This document shows, piece after piece, positions 9,582 through 18,050 of a stretch of DNA of 64,000 nucleotides. Origin of the DNA: an uncultured Clostridia bacterium (GTDB lineage Bacteria; Bacillota; Clostridia; TANB77; CAG-508); the NCBI GenBank assembly GCA_947385375.1, contig CANDKR010000002.1, positions 90,959 through 154,958 on the forward strand, given 5' to 3'. Position 1 is the stretch's first letter. Each line of letters starts with the position of its first letter. Made by a program: the position numbers and the translations under genes. The notes beneath the pieces are model-generated. The model was not told the origin of the DNA, made no database searches, and saw nothing but the letters and a program-made list of their open reading frames with translations.

Positions 9582-10883
9582 ATGGCAAAAAACGATACCA
9601 AAAATGTACGCTGTTCTTTTTGTGGGAAACCTCAAGAAGCAGTAAAGAAAATAATTGCAGGACCAGGTGTATTTATTTGTGATGAGTGTGTTTCACTTTG
9701 TACAGATATAATTGATGAAGAAGTTTTTGATGATGTAGAGTTAGAAGAAGCATCAGATATGCCAAGTCCAGCAGAAATAAAGAAAGTTTTAGATGAATAT
9801 GTTATCGGTCAAGAAGAAGCAAAGAAAACACTTTCTGTTGCAGTATATAACCATTATAAGAGAATAAATAATGCTGAGTTAATAGATGATGTTGAAATAC
9901 AAAAAAGTAATATATTATTACTTGGTCCAACAGGTTGTGGAAAAACTTTACTTGCCCAGACACTTGCAAAAATGTTAAATGTACCATTTGCAATAGCTGA
10001 TGCAACAACACTTACAGAAGCAGGATATGTAGGCGAGGATGTTGAGAATATTCTTCTAAAATTAATTCAATCAGCTAATTTTGACATTGAGAAAGCTGAG
10101 CGTGGAATTATATATATAGATGAGATTGATAAGATTTCTCGTAAATCTGAAAACCCATCTATTACTAGAGATGTAAGCGGAGAAGGTGTTCAACAAGCAT
10201 TACTTAAGATTATAGAAGGAACAAAATCTTCTGTACCACCACAAGGTGGAAGAAAGCACCCTCATCAAGAGTTCTTACAGATTGACACTACAAATATATT
10301 ATTTATTTGTGGAGGAGCTTTTGAAGGCTTAGATCAAATTATTAAAGATAGACTTGGTAAGAAATCTATTGGCTTTGGTGCATCTATTGAAAGCAAGAAA
10401 GATATAAATAGAACAGAAATATTTAAAGAATTATTGCCACAAGATTTATTAAAATTTGGTATGATACCAGAATTTGTTGGAAGACTTCCAATTATTGCAA
10501 CTTTAGAAGGCTTGACACGTGAAGCTTTGATAGAGATTGTCACAAAGCCAAAAAACGCATTGGTAAAACAGTATAAAAAATTAGTTGAATTAGATGGTGT
10601 AGAATTAGAGTTTTCACCAGAAGCATTAGAGCTTATTGTTGAAAAAGCAATTGAAAGAAATACAGGAGCAAGAGGTTTAAGATCTATCATTGAAGAGATT
10701 ATGAGAGATGTTATGTATGATATTCCTTCAAATCCTAAAATTGCAAAATGTACAATAACAAGGGAATGCGTTGAAAATGGCAAAGCACCAGAGATTGTAA
10801 TTGATGAAAATAAGAAAAAAGAGCCAATGAAAATACACAAAAAAACAAGTCGTTCAGGTAATAACAGCAAGGAAACAGCATAA
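9582..10883 (+). CDS. clpX: ATP-dependent Clp protease ATP-binding subunit ClpX
   Basis: AAA+ unfoldase that recognises substrates and threads them into ClpP. At 433 aa it has an N-terminal zinc-binding domain with CSFC and CDEC pairs (residues 11-40), Walker A GPTGCGKT, pore loop GYVGED, Walker B IIYIDEID, and the IGF loop (KKSIGFGAS) that docks into ClpP. Sensor 2 lies in GARGLRSI. The C-terminal tail is basic and low in complexity. The RBS AAGGAG is 8 nt upstream. It is co-transcribed with clpP and possibly the downstream membrane protein. Confidence 0.97.
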   Translation: MAKNDTKNVRCSFCGKPQEAVKKIIAGPGVFICDECVSLCTDIIDEEVFDDVELEEASDMPSPAEIKKVLDEYVIGQEEAKKTLSVAVYNHYKRINNAELIDDVEIQKSNILLLGPTGCGKTLLAQTLAKMLNVPFAIADATTLTEAGYVGEDVENILLKLIQSANFDIEKAERGIIYIDEIDKISRKSENPSITRDVSGEGVQQALLKIIEGTKSSVPPQGGRKHPHQEFLQIDTTNILFICGGAFEGLDQIIKDRLGKKSIGFGASIESKKDINRTEIFKELLPQDLLKFGMIPEFVGRLPIIATLEGLTREALIEIVTKPKNALVKQYKKLVELDGVELEFSPEALELIVEKAIERNTGARGLRSIIEEIMRDVMYDIPSNPKIAKCTITRECVENGKAPEIVIDENKKKEPMKIHKKTSRSGNNSKETA

Positions 10884-10900
10884 TTTAAGGAGATAAACGA

Positions 10901-11830
10901 ATGAATAAAAAAGTTTTAAATACTTTATTAACAATAATTGTAATATTGATAGTTGTTATTTTCAGTGTATTTTTTTATATGTACATTAGAGATGATGGTA
11001 CAACAGAGTCAGTATATGATGATGTTTCAGCAAATACAGGAATGAACGCTGATGATGTAGTAGCAAATAGTGATGGGTTAGATAATTACGATACTGATAA
11101 GCTATTGCCTTTTACAGGAGCTTTTCCATGGATTGATATTATTTCTATTTTAGCTGAAAAAGAAGATATAAAAGAGTTTTCAAATGAACAAATTTTACGT
11201 TTAGGTTTTGCTAAAGTTACTAAAGAAGACTGGGCGGATAGTTATATAGCAGAAGGTGAGCCAGTATCTATCCCAGCAGAACTTCTAGATGGATATATAA
11301 AGGACATTTTCGGTTCAGATGTAAAATATGAGAAAGCAAATTTCTCAAATAAAGATTATAGTATAGATAAAGATTTTACATCACATACAAGTAGCTATGA
11401 GGCTGTATATGTGCCTGAAACTGACACATATACAATAAATCATGTAGCAGGTGATGGCATAAATGAAAATCATATACAGTTACTAGAACCGAATACATCT
11501 AAGATAAGAGGAAATCTTGAAATTGAAGTACCTTATGTATTTGTAGTCTATGGAGATGAAATGGCAAAAGGTGAAATCGACGGGCAAGAAGTAGAAGGTT
11601 TTGAATATATAATTTATGCAAATTGTGATTATGATACGAAAACTTTTACAGAGGAACTTGGTAGATTTAATGAATTTGATGATTTAGCAAATGATGAAGG
11701 CGTAGTAGATATGACAGAGATTATTGGAGATATAGCTAAAAAGGACTTGGCTAAAGTAAAAAAGATAACCTTAAAATATGCGCCAAATGAAGCAAATACA
11801 GAATATGTTTTGAAAGAAATAAAGAAATAG
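10901..11830 (+). CDS. Membrane-anchored extracytoplasmic protein of unknown function
   Basis: 309 aa, not recognised. Residues 5-30 form one hydrophobic segment after a short basic start (MNKKVLN), so the protein is probably anchored with a large outside domain. That domain is acidic and rich in Asp, Glu and Tyr, without Cys clusters or a recognisable catalytic motif. The start has the RBS AAGGAG 8 nt upstream. It is only 17 bp after clpX and before a clear terminator, so it is probably the last gene of the clp transcript. A structural or sensor role is possible but unsupported. Confidence 0.8.
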   Translation: MNKKVLNTLLTIIVILIVVIFSVFFYMYIRDDGTTESVYDDVSANTGMNADDVVANSDGLDNYDTDKLLPFTGAFPWIDIISILAEKEDIKEFSNEQILRLGFAKVTKEDWADSYIAEGEPVSIPAELLDGYIKDIFGSDVKYEKANFSNKDYSIDKDFTSHTSSYEAVYVPETDTYTINHVAGDGINENHIQLLEPNTSKIRGNLEIEVPYVFVVYGDEMAKGEIDGQEVEGFEYIIYANCDYDTKTFTEELGRFNEFDDLANDEGVVDMTEIIGDIAKKDLAKVKKITLKYAPNEANTEYVLKEIKK

Positions 11831-11831
11831 G

Positions 11832-11857
11832 AAGAAGCTTGAAAAAGCTTCTTTTTT
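11832..11857 (+). terminator. Terminator closing the clpP-clpX transcript
   Basis: Nine-bp stem AAGAAGCTT / AAGCTTCTT with a GAAA tetraloop and T6. Confidence 0.9.
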
Positions 11858-11883
11858 GTAATAAAAATGAGATATAAAATTTA

Positions 11884-11934
11884 TTGACTTTTTCAAACTA
11901 CAATTGTAAAATACAATCATAAACTACAAATGTA
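11884..11934 (+). promoter_or_regulatory. blaI promoter with two BlaI-type operators
   Basis: TTGACT (11884-11889), 17-bp spacer, TAAAAT (11907-11912). Operator 1 is the perfect palindrome TACAATTGTA (11899-11908), overlapping the spacer and -10. Operator 2 is TACAAATGTA (11925-11934), 26 bp further, between the start point and the RBS. Both fit the TACAnnTGTA core bound by BlaI/MecI repressors, so the operon is very likely autorepressed. Confidence 0.88.
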
Positions 11935-11950
11935 AATTAAGGAGGTATAT

Positions 11951-12313
11951 ATGATAAAGATATCTGATGCAGAACTTGAAGTTATGCAAGTTTTTTGGGG
12001 CAAAAAAGAAGCAAATTCTTTTGATGTTATAGAAGCCTTGAAAGATAAAAACTGGAGCGACAATACTGTAAGAACTTTGATAAAAAGACTTCAAGCAAAG
12101 AAAGCAATTACAATAGTAAAACAAGAAGGGAAGGTTTATTACTATAAGTCATTAATTAATGAAAATGAATACAAAATAAAAGAAAGCAATAACTTTATTG
12201 ATAAGCTATATAATGGCTCTGTAAGTGATATGTTATTGTGCTTTGCAAAGGAAAATAAATTATCTAAAAAAGATTTAGAAGATTTAATTAAGAAAATAGA
12301 TGGTGAGGATTAA
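11951..12313 (+). CDS. blaI: BlaI/MecI/CopY-family transcriptional repressor
   Basis: Winged-helix dimeric repressor, 120 aa, the family length. The N-terminal half has the typical start (ISDAELEVMQVFW) and the recognition region NTVRTLIKRLQAKKAI. The C-terminal half supplies dimerisation and the site that BlaR1-type proteases cleave in relatives. The RBS AAGGAGG lies 5 nt before the ATG. It is 2 bp from the M56 peptidase gene, its expected partner, and the promoter carries two matching operators. Its targets beyond its own operon cannot be read here; no beta-lactamase gene is in the window. Confidence 0.93.
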   Translation: MIKISDAELEVMQVFWGKKEANSFDVIEALKDKNWSDNTVRTLIKRLQAKKAITIVKQEGKVYYYKSLINENEYKIKESNNFIDKLYNGSVSDMLLCFAKENKLSKKDLEDLIKKIDGED

Positions 12314-12315
12314 TT

Positions 12316-14169
12316 ATGGAACTAATATCAATAATTTTTTATAAGCTTTTGTATATGTCAATAGTAGCTAGTATTATAGGGATAAGTATAATTGCGATAA
12401 GAAAACTTTTAAGTAGATGCATTTCACCTAAAATTATATATGCAATGTGGATTGTTTTTTTGCTAGCTTTAGTTGTACCGCCTTTTGTCTCTAGTAAAGT
12501 AAGTGTATATAACTATATTGATGTATCAGGGATAGAGAAATTAACTTATAACTATGAATTGACAGATAGTAAAGAGACTTTTAGCGAAGACAATAAAAGT
12601 AATGGTGATGAGCCAGTAGAAGGAAAAACAGTAGATAATAAAACTAGTGGTAGAACAAGCCAAGAGACTAAGCCACTTCCAAGCTTAAAGGATATATTGC
12701 CAGCACTATGGCTTATTGGAGCAGGAACTTTAATGATAATATACGTAATTTCAAATCTTATTTTTATTAGAAAAATCGGAAGTGAAAAATTTGAAGATGA
12801 CAGAATTAGAAAAATATTTGAGACAGTAAAAACAAAGTTTAAGCTGGAAAGAAAAATAGAACTTATTAATCAAACTGTGGTAAAATCGCCTGCAATAGTA
12901 GGAATATTGAAGCCTAAAATATTACTTACAGAGGAAATTAAGAAAAGTACAGATACAGAGGTAGAATATATTTTTAGACATGAACTTGCACATTTTAAGA
13001 GAAAAGATAATGTTATAAATTCTGTATTAATATTTTTGAGAGCTATACATTGGTTTAATCCAATTGTATGGTTAGTTATGAAAGAGATTAAAAAAGATAT
13101 GGAATTTACAGCAGATGAGAAAGCTGTAAAAGGCTTAGAAAGCGAAGATAGAAAAGAATATTGTAAGCTATTAGTTAATCTTTCTAGTACTTCAAGTTTT
13201 ATGGAAAGAGCAATAGGAATTGCAAATGATAAAAATAATTTAGAAAAGAGAATAAATATGATAAAATTATCAGATAAATTATCAAAACACCCAGTATTTT
13301 CAGCAATGCTAGTGTTTATAATAATAGGACTTATATGTTTAATATTATACACTAATAACTACTATCAGCCTAAGTTAGATGTACCACCGAAGTTATATAT
13401 ACAAACTGCAACAGGAAAAACTAAAGAGTTATTGCTTACCAAATATGAGTGGATAAATGGACAAGATGTATCAACTTATGACATAGGTTTTGATGTAGAT
13501 ACTTATGTGTTTAGTGACGAAAATATTTTATATAGTTTAAATAATTATGGAGAAGATGATGAAACAGTATATACACATCCTAAATATAATATGTCTTATA
13601 TAAATAAAATTTATTATAGTAATGAAGGTGCAGGTCCAAGAAAATTAGACCATTTTGTTGTAAGTAAAAATTTATATCCAAATATAAATGATTTCAAACT
13701 TAACGATACTTTTGTTGGTAATGGTATTACACAGTTTGATGTTTATTTTCCTAATGGTTCAACAGCAAGTTATGTTGTTCAAAAGAAAGAATACACAGGA
13801 AAAACAAAAGAATTTTTTGATAAATATTCTAATATAGATATAACTGATATAAACAAGATTGAAGAATTAATTAAAACGATGCGAATGGGCGATCTATTAA
13901 ATGAGATTAAGGTAGAAAACAACGTATTGAGTATAAATTATGAATATATGCAAGAGCAAATGGTTTCTTATGATATGTCACTTATTTTGTTTGTAGCAAT
14001 TCCAGATTTAGAAAAAATTATAATTTCATCTAATCATGAAGAAATATTTTATGAGGTTGATAATGTGTCTTATGATGTTTCAGAAACACTAGAAATTACA
14101 AGAGAAGAAGCAAATAAAAAAGCTGAAATAACAATTGAAGAACTACAGAAGATTATAAAAGAAAGTTAG
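12316..14169 (+). CDS. BlaR1/MecR1-type M56 membrane metallopeptidase
   Basis: 617 aa membrane zinc protease expected to inactivate the adjacent repressor on signalling. Four hydrophobic segments are seen (about residues 10-28, 40-60, 130-150, 335-355). The zinc motif HELAH is at residues 222-226, followed by the ADE motif typical of M56 (FTADEKA). The C-terminal extracytoplasmic part (about 360-617) has no SxxK/SxN penicillin-binding signature, so unlike BlaR1 it is probably not a beta-lactam sensor and must respond to something else. It starts 2 bp after blaI. Confidence 0.9.
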   Translation: MELISIIFYKLLYMSIVASIIGISIIAIRKLLSRCISPKIIYAMWIVFLLALVVPPFVSSKVSVYNYIDVSGIEKLTYNYELTDSKETFSEDNKSNGDEPVEGKTVDNKTSGRTSQETKPLPSLKDILPALWLIGAGTLMIIYVISNLIFIRKIGSEKFEDDRIRKIFETVKTKFKLERKIELINQTVVKSPAIVGILKPKILLTEEIKKSTDTEVEYIFRHELAHFKRKDNVINSVLIFLRAIHWFNPIVWLVMKEIKKDMEFTADEKAVKGLESEDRKEYCKLLVNLSSTSSFMERAIGIANDKNNLEKRINMIKLSDKLSKHPVFSAMLVFIIIGLICLILYTNNYYQPKLDVPPKLYIQTATGKTKELLLTKYEWINGQDVSTYDIGFDVDTYVFSDENILYSLNNYGEDDETVYTHPKYNMSYINKIYYSNEGAGPRKLDHFVVSKNLYPNINDFKLNDTFVGNGITQFDVYFPNGSTASYVVQKKEYTGKTKEFFDKYSNIDITDINKIEELIKTMRMGDLLNEIKVENNVLSINYEYMQEQMVSYDMSLILFVAIPDLEKIIISSNHEEIFYEVDNVSYDVSETLEITREEANKKAEITIEELQKIIKES

Positions 14170-14177
14170 GAGTAAAT

Positions 14178-14933
14178 ATGACAAAGCCAAGAAAAAAGAT
14201 ATTAAAAATATGCTTGATAGTGATTATACTAATTTTACTGTGTTTTGCAGTACCATTAATATATAAATTAAATATAGTGTTAAAACAGGCAAAAGTTTAT
14301 GATGAATTTGGAAAGGGAGACAATTATAAATTTATCTGTGAAAGTGTTTCAGATGAAAATGGATTTCAAACGACTTCAAAATCTACGACATTTCAAAAAG
14401 ATGGGAAAATAAAATTAATTTTAGAAAGCAATGATTCTGATGGTTTAAGTACTTACAATTGCGAATATTGGATTGGCAAAGAAGTATTCTTTGTAGATGA
14501 GATTAATAAGGAATTTTCAATATCTGAAAATAATTTTTCAAAAGCTTTTTTAGAGGCAAGAAGTGGAAGATCGCTTTTTATATATAATTTTACACAAACT
14601 GAAACTTGGTTAGAAGCTTTAAGTTATATTCCTTTAATCATACCCAATAAAATTGTTTTTGAAGAATATGAAGGAAAAGATTGCTATAAGTGTATTTATA
14701 ATAAGAAATATGACGAAGTTACAGATGAATTTATAATATATATTGATAAAGGAAGCAGTTTACCAGTTTTTGAAGTACACACATATTATGATGCAGGAGA
14801 AGAAATTTCTAAAAGAGTACAAAAGTTCAGTTATGAAAAAGATATAATTACAGATGCAGATGTGAATATGCCAGATTTGAGTGAATATAAACAAGAAATT
14901 AGTTATTTTTATAAAGAAGAAGATAACTTGTAA
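14178..14933 (+). CDS. Membrane-anchored protein, possibly LolA-like fold
   Basis: 251 aa with a basic N-terminus and one hydrophobic segment (about residues 9-29), then an extracytoplasmic domain. The domain alternates beta-type segments (KFICESVS, KIKLILES, CEYWIG, EVFFVDEI) and resembles the curved LolA/RseB-type sheets found in Gram-positive anchored proteins; this is a fold-level impression only. It starts 8 bp after the M56 peptidase with RBS AGGAG, making it the third gene of the BlaI operon, perhaps the sensor or effector of that system. The promoter of the next gene overlaps its stop codon. Confidence 0.75.
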   Translation: MTKPRKKILKICLIVIILILLCFAVPLIYKLNIVLKQAKVYDEFGKGDNYKFICESVSDENGFQTTSKSTTFQKDGKIKLILESNDSDGLSTYNCEYWIGKEVFFVDEINKEFSISENNFSKAFLEARSGRSLFIYNFTQTETWLEALSYIPLIIPNKIVFEEYEGKDCYKCIYNKKYDEVTDEFIIYIDKGSSLPVFEVHTYYDAGEEISKRVQKFSYEKDIITDADVNMPDLSEYKQEISYFYKEEDNL

Positions 14934-14956
14934 AATTATGTAAACTGTGATATAAT
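14928..14956 (+). promoter_or_regulatory. Promoter of the GC-rich GNAT-like gene
   Basis: TTGTAA (14928-14933), 17-bp spacer, TATAAT (14951-14956). The -35 overlaps the upstream stop codon. The promoter has host-like AT-rich composition although the gene it drives is GC-rich. Confidence 0.7.
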
Positions 14957-14998
14957 AAAATTTGCAATAACAACTTTGAAGAGTCGAGGTGAGTTCGT

Positions 14999-15496
14999 AT
15001 GGAGATACGGCGAGCAGAACTATCAGACTTTGAGGTATATAAGAAACTTTTTGATGGAGACGAGTACGATATGTTATATCGTCCCATAGAAAGTGACATA
15101 AAACCTCAAACAGATGCGAAGGACTGGTTTGGATTTGACGAGGAGACACTGCAAAGATTTGCTGAAGAGATGGAGCGTACTATGCCTAAGTTCATAGAAA
15201 CCCTAAATTCTTTCAATGAAGAGCGAATTTACATCATTGAAGATAAAGGCAAAGTAGTAGGTTTCTTTGAAATGCTTCGGCATGGGGCAAAGAAGTGGAA
15301 GCTAGCATATTGTGGTATGAAGAACGGATATCAGAAGCAAGAAGCTTTCACAAATGCAATTAAGCTCTTATTACAGCAAAGTGGTGTCAAAATAGTCGAT
15401 GTCTGCGCTGTCTACAAAAGCTGTGAAAGGCGGATGGAGAGAGCGGGATTTACTTCAATTGGAGGAGGATTCTATCGTATCGAAGCAGAAAAGTAG
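14999..15496 (+). CDS. GNAT-like N-acetyltransferase, GC-rich and probably acquired
   Basis: 165 aa. The N-terminus IRRAELSDFEVYKKL and the central strand IYIIEDKGKVVGFFEML look like the first strands of a GNAT acetyl-CoA-dependent acetyltransferase. The end (RRMERAGFTSIGGGFYRIE) matches the usual terminal strand pattern. The canonical R/QxxGxG/A loop is weak, so the assignment is tentative. Codon use differs sharply from the neighbours: GC-richer, with three in-frame CGG codons (15008, 15278, 15431), a codon absent from the native genes except at frameshift sites. The start has GAGGTGAG 6 nt upstream. It is likely a horizontally acquired single gene with its own promoter and terminator. Confidence 0.7.
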   Translation: MEIRRAELSDFEVYKKLFDGDEYDMLYRPIESDIKPQTDAKDWFGFDEETLQRFAEEMERTMPKFIETLNSFNEERIYIIEDKGKVVGFFEMLRHGAKKWKLAYCGMKNGYQKQEAFTNAIKLLLQQSGVKIVDVCAVYKSCERRMERAGFTSIGGGFYRIEAEK

Positions 15497-15520
15497 GTGT
15501 ATAAAGTACCTACTTTTTTG
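15491..15520 (+). terminator. Terminator after the GNAT-like gene
   Basis: Stem AAGTAGGT / ACCTACTT extended by wobble pairs, followed by T7. It overlaps the stop codon. Confidence 0.85.
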
Positions 15521-15537
15521 TTTTTTATATAAAAGCA

Positions 15538-15586
15538 GGGACACCCACTGCATAGCCGATTGTACAGCTTGTGCAGTGGGCATCCC
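15538..15586 (-). terminator. Long GC-rich hairpin at the 3' end of the minus-strand membrane gene
   Basis: Nine-bp stem CCCACTGCA / TGCAGTGGG (15544-15552 with 15572-15580), a 2x2 internal loop, then GGGA / TCCC. On the minus strand it follows the stop codon at once and is followed by TGCTTTTATAT, so it probably terminates that gene. It ends next to the plus-strand terminator of the convergent gene. Confidence 0.65.
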
Positions 15587-15592
15587 CAAAAG

Positions 15593-15874
15593 TTAATGTT
15601 GCATAATCAGGATTATCTGAATGAATGCCAAAATTCCTAAAATCGCTGTTATAATACCGAGGATAGTCGTTGCGGGCATTTCCTTGAATTGCATGAACTC
15701 CATCTTCCGATAGGCATTCTCGGCGACACCGAAGCAGAACGTGCCCCAGATGGCGGCGAGAAATATGTACAAGAAAAACCACTCAGGCATAAGCATATCC
15801 ATCATGGTGTTGTAGCCCACAAAGATTGTGGCAATGGTTGCGATGATGTACTTTGTTCTTTGTTTAATTTTCAT
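15593..15874 (-). CDS. Small three-helix membrane protein, GC-rich
   Basis: 93 aa with three hydrophobic segments (about residues 8-22, 30-48, 70-90) and a basic start MKIKQRTKY. Family not recognised. A GGAGGT box lies 6 nt before the ATG on the minus strand, which supports this frame over the overlapping one on the same strand. Base composition is much richer in GC than the surroundings and the gene contains a CGG Arg codon (15707-15709 on the plus strand). Together with the convergent GNAT-like gene it makes a roughly 0.9-kb patch of foreign composition just left of tRNA-Leu. Confidence 0.7.
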   Translation of the reverse strand: MKIKQRTKYIIATIATIFVGYNTMMDMLMPEWFFLYIFLAAIWGTFCFGVAENAYRKMEFMQFKEMPATTILGIITAILGILAFIQIILIMQH

Positions 15875-16183
15875 TTTTTACCTCCATAGGTCCGATAGGT
15901 TTGTAGGTACGTGCAGGGGTGAATGGGACTATATGTCAACTAACAGTTTATGTTAGGTTGAGCAAGAGGGATTTCAGGAATTTATATTTAAATGGACACA
16001 AAGTGCCATATATACTTAATTATAGCATGATTTACATAAATATGCAATTTTAAGCTCAAATTACGTATTTAGAATTATAGTATATTTTCTGTTGTCCATA
16101 TATTTAGAAACTATAATAAAAATTACTTTTTAATATAGACAAAAGAAATTTTTTATGCTATTATAATTAAGTATTTAAATAAT
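15875..16183. other. Non-coding region between the GC-rich patch and tRNA-Leu
   Basis: No gene is supported. GC-rich composition continues to about 15960 and then becomes AT-rich. One hairpin, CAAC-TAACA / TGTTAG-GTTG with a one-base bulge, lies at 15937-15960. A TATAAT at 16162-16167 sits 17 bp before the tRNA and is the likely -10 of its promoter; a weak TAGACA lies 20 bp further upstream. Confidence 0.5.
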
Positions 16184-16266
16184 GCCGATGTGGCGGAACT
16201 GGCAGACGCACACGACTCAAAATCGTGCGGGAAACCATGTGGGTTCGAGTCCCACCATCGGCACCA
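16184..16266 (+). tRNA. tRNA-Leu(CAA)
   Basis: 83-nt class II tRNA with CCA encoded. The acceptor stem GCCGATG / CATCGGC closes and the discriminator base is A. The anticodon stem CACGA / TCGTG carries a 7-nt loop with anticodon CAA, which reads UUG. The T arm is GTGGG-TTCGAGT-CCCAC, with an extended variable region between. A GAAA-loop terminator follows 3 nt later. Its last 20 nt are duplicated 163 bp downstream. Confidence 0.95.
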
Positions 16267-16345
16267 AAGAAAGACTAGCGAAAGCTAGTCTTTAAAGTTA
16301 TTATAAAGTGGGTCTCGAAAAGGAGCGTACCGAAGTCATAGACCA
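16247..16345 (+). repeat. 99-bp direct repeat, copy 1 (includes tRNA-Leu 3' end)
   Basis: Begins inside the T loop of tRNA-Leu (gagtcccaccatcgg...) and runs through the CCA, the terminator and 52 bp more to ...catagacca. It is identical, as read by eye, to 16410-16508. Confidence 0.95.
16270..16293 (+). terminator. Terminator of tRNA-Leu
   Basis: Ten-bp stem AAAGACTAGC / GCTAGTCTTT with a GAAA loop. An identical copy lies at 16433-16456 inside the direct repeat. Confidence 0.85.
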
Positions 16346-16369
16346 GTAAAGGCTGGGCTAGGACAAGGG

Positions 16370-16392
16370 AAAATAGTCCAGTGGACTATTTT
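16370..16392. repeat. Near-perfect 23-bp palindrome between the tRNA repeats
   Basis: AAAATAGTCCA and TGGACTATTTT are exact inverted repeats around one central G. The short turn favours a DNA palindrome or protein-binding site over a stable RNA hairpin. It may belong to a dispersed repeat family. Confidence 0.8.
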
Positions 16393-16409
16393 GCGACGCG
16401 GCCGACAGG

Positions 16410-16508
16410 GAGTCCCACCATCGGCACCAAAGAAAGACTAGCGAAAGCTAGTCTTTAAAGTTATTATAAAGTGGGTCTCGAAAAGGAGCGTACCGAAGTC
16501 ATAGACCA
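16410..16508 (+). repeat. 99-bp direct repeat, copy 2 (partial tRNA remnant)
   Basis: Second copy at a 163-bp offset, carrying only the last 20 nt of the tRNA, so it is not a functional tRNA. The 64 bp between the copies are GC-richer and contain the palindrome at 16370-16392. The structure is that of a partial tandem duplication or the footprint of an integrated and lost element. No recombinase gene is adjacent. Confidence 0.95.
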
Positions 16509-16596
16509 TTAAAAGTAAAAACAAATTTTCGTAAAAACTATTGTTTTTTTGTAAATCCTGTTATAGAATTATAAAAAATGCAAAGGAGGATGTTTA

Positions 16597-17289
16597 ATGA
16601 ACAAATTAGAAAAAATTGAAAACTATACAAATGAAATGTTTGAGGATATTAAGCACACAGATGAAGATGGAATGGAGTTTTGGTATGCAAGAGAGCTAAT
16701 GCCTGTTTTGCAATACTCAAAATGGGAAAATTTAAAAAAAGTAATTGGAAAAGCAATGATTGGTTGTGAAAATAGCGGAATTCCAGTAAAAGATTGCTTT
16801 ACTGATGTCAGGAAGCCAATAATTTCTGGAAAAGGAAAAGAAGAATTTATAGAAGATTATAAGCTTAATCGCTATGCTTGTTATTTAATAGCTCAAAATG
16901 GAGACTCTAGAAAAAAAGTTATTGCTCTTGCTCAAACATATTTTGCGATTCAAACTAGAAAACAAGAAATTACAGAGAAAGAATATAGTTTATTAACAGA
17001 AGATGAAAAAAGATTTTATCAAAGAGATTTAACTAGAAAAGGCAATTATTCACTTAATCAAACAGCAAAAAAATCAGGAGTTAAGAATTTTGATAAATTT
17101 CATAATGCAGGTTATAAAGGCTTATATAATGGAGAAACAGCAGATGATATCGCAAAAAGAAAAGGATTAAGATATAGAGAAGACATTTTGGATAATATGG
17201 GAAGTGATGAGCTTATAGCAAATTTATTTAGAATTTCTCAAACAGAACAAAGATTGAAAAAAGATAATATTCAATTAGTAACCATTTAA
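16597..17289 (+). CDS. dinD: DinD/BRO-type DNA-damage-inducible protein, C-terminally shortened
   Basis: 230 aa. The opening, with ITEKEYSLLTEDEKRFYQRD in its middle and WYARELMPVLQYSKWENLKKVI near its start, is characteristic of DinD, which has an N-terminal BRO/Fic-like DNA-binding module. E. coli DinD is about 274 aa and continues after the EQRLKKDNI segment seen here; this protein stops within a few residues (QLVTI). No continuation is visible in the other frames just downstream, so the C-terminus was probably lost by deletion or rearrangement. The start follows AAAGGAGGA by 7 nt. DinD is SOS-induced in E. coli; no clear LexA box was identified here. Confidence 0.85.
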   Translation: MNKLEKIENYTNEMFEDIKHTDEDGMEFWYARELMPVLQYSKWENLKKVIGKAMIGCENSGIPVKDCFTDVRKPIISGKGKEEFIEDYKLNRYACYLIAQNGDSRKKVIALAQTYFAIQTRKQEITEKEYSLLTEDEKRFYQRDLTRKGNYSLNQTAKKSGVKNFDKFHNAGYKGLYNGETADDIAKRKGLRYREDILDNMGSDELIANLFRISQTEQRLKKDNIQLVTI

Positions 17290-17321
17290 AGGATTACCCA
17301 TAATATATAGTGGGTGATTTT

Positions 17322-17948
17322 ATGAATAATATTTATAGAAAAATATTAGAGAAAGGTTTATTTTATGATGGAGTTTTAGTACTTAAATATCATATAGAAT
17401 ATCCGTGTATTGATAGTACTGGAAATTTTGCTTTTAGATTTAATAAGTATAATAAAAATTTGGCATTAGAAATACAAAAGATGGCTGAAACAGAATTATA
17501 TAAAGAGGCTGTTCAAATGTATGAATATAATAAGGCACACAATTATCCTATTATGGTGTATGAAGTATATAGAAATTTTGTTATTACTTATCCAGGTTTG
17601 AATTATTTAAGTTTATATACTGATGAATATATTTTTACAGGTGGAGCTCATGGAAATACAGTTAGGACTTCTCAAACATGGAATTTAGCTAATTGTACAA
17701 TGATGAAACTTTGTAATTTCTTTCAAAATAATCCATATTTTTTGATAGATATACTAAAACAGATAAATGCTCAAATATCAAAAGAGCCTGACATATATTT
17801 CGATAATGCTTGTAATTTAGTATTAGATACTTTTAATCCTGATAGTTTCTATCTTACTCCAAATGGCATTGTGATTTATTTTCAACAATATGATATTGCT
17901 CCATATTCTTCTGGAATACGTGAATTTAATATCAATACGAGAAATTAG
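17322..17948 (+). CDS. DUF3298/DUF4163 (RsiV-like) domain protein without signal peptide
   Basis: 208 aa. The segment FTGGAHGNTVRTSQTWNL followed by an NPDSFYLTPNGIVIYFQQYDIAPYSSG-type ending is the DUF4163/DUF3298 signature found in the extracellular parts of RsiV anti-sigma factors and PdaC. Here there is no signal peptide or membrane helix, so it is predicted cytoplasmic, as in some stand-alone clostridial versions. A GTG at 17310 is in frame, but the ATG at 17322 follows GGGTGA and starts with the more natural NNIYRKILEKG. It lies alone between the shortened dinD and a membrane-anchored protein gene. Confidence 0.8.
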   Translation: MNNIYRKILEKGLFYDGVLVLKYHIEYPCIDSTGNFAFRFNKYNKNLALEIQKMAETELYKEAVQMYEYNKAHNYPIMVYEVYRNFVITYPGLNYLSLYTDEYIFTGGAHGNTVRTSQTWNLANCTMMKLCNFFQNNPYFLIDILKQINAQISKEPDIYFDNACNLVLDTFNPDSFYLTPNGIVIYFQQYDIAPYSSGIREFNINTRN

Positions 17949-18050
17949 AATTAGTACCTATTTTCTTACCATAATGTAAGTTTATTTTAATATAAATCGA
18001 TATGAGATATTAAATAAGTGTTTTATAATTTTATAAAAGGAGGACTGGAG

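Noticed and set aside
15525..15782. Overlapping minus-strand ORF in the GC-rich patch
   Set aside because: It runs through the terminator hairpin and lacks an RBS; the 93-aa membrane protein frame has GGAGGT.
16184..17289. Prophage or integrative element at tRNA-Leu
   Set aside because: Only a short duplication is present; no integrase, phage or conjugation genes lie next to it. The tyrosine recombinase at 53548 is far away.
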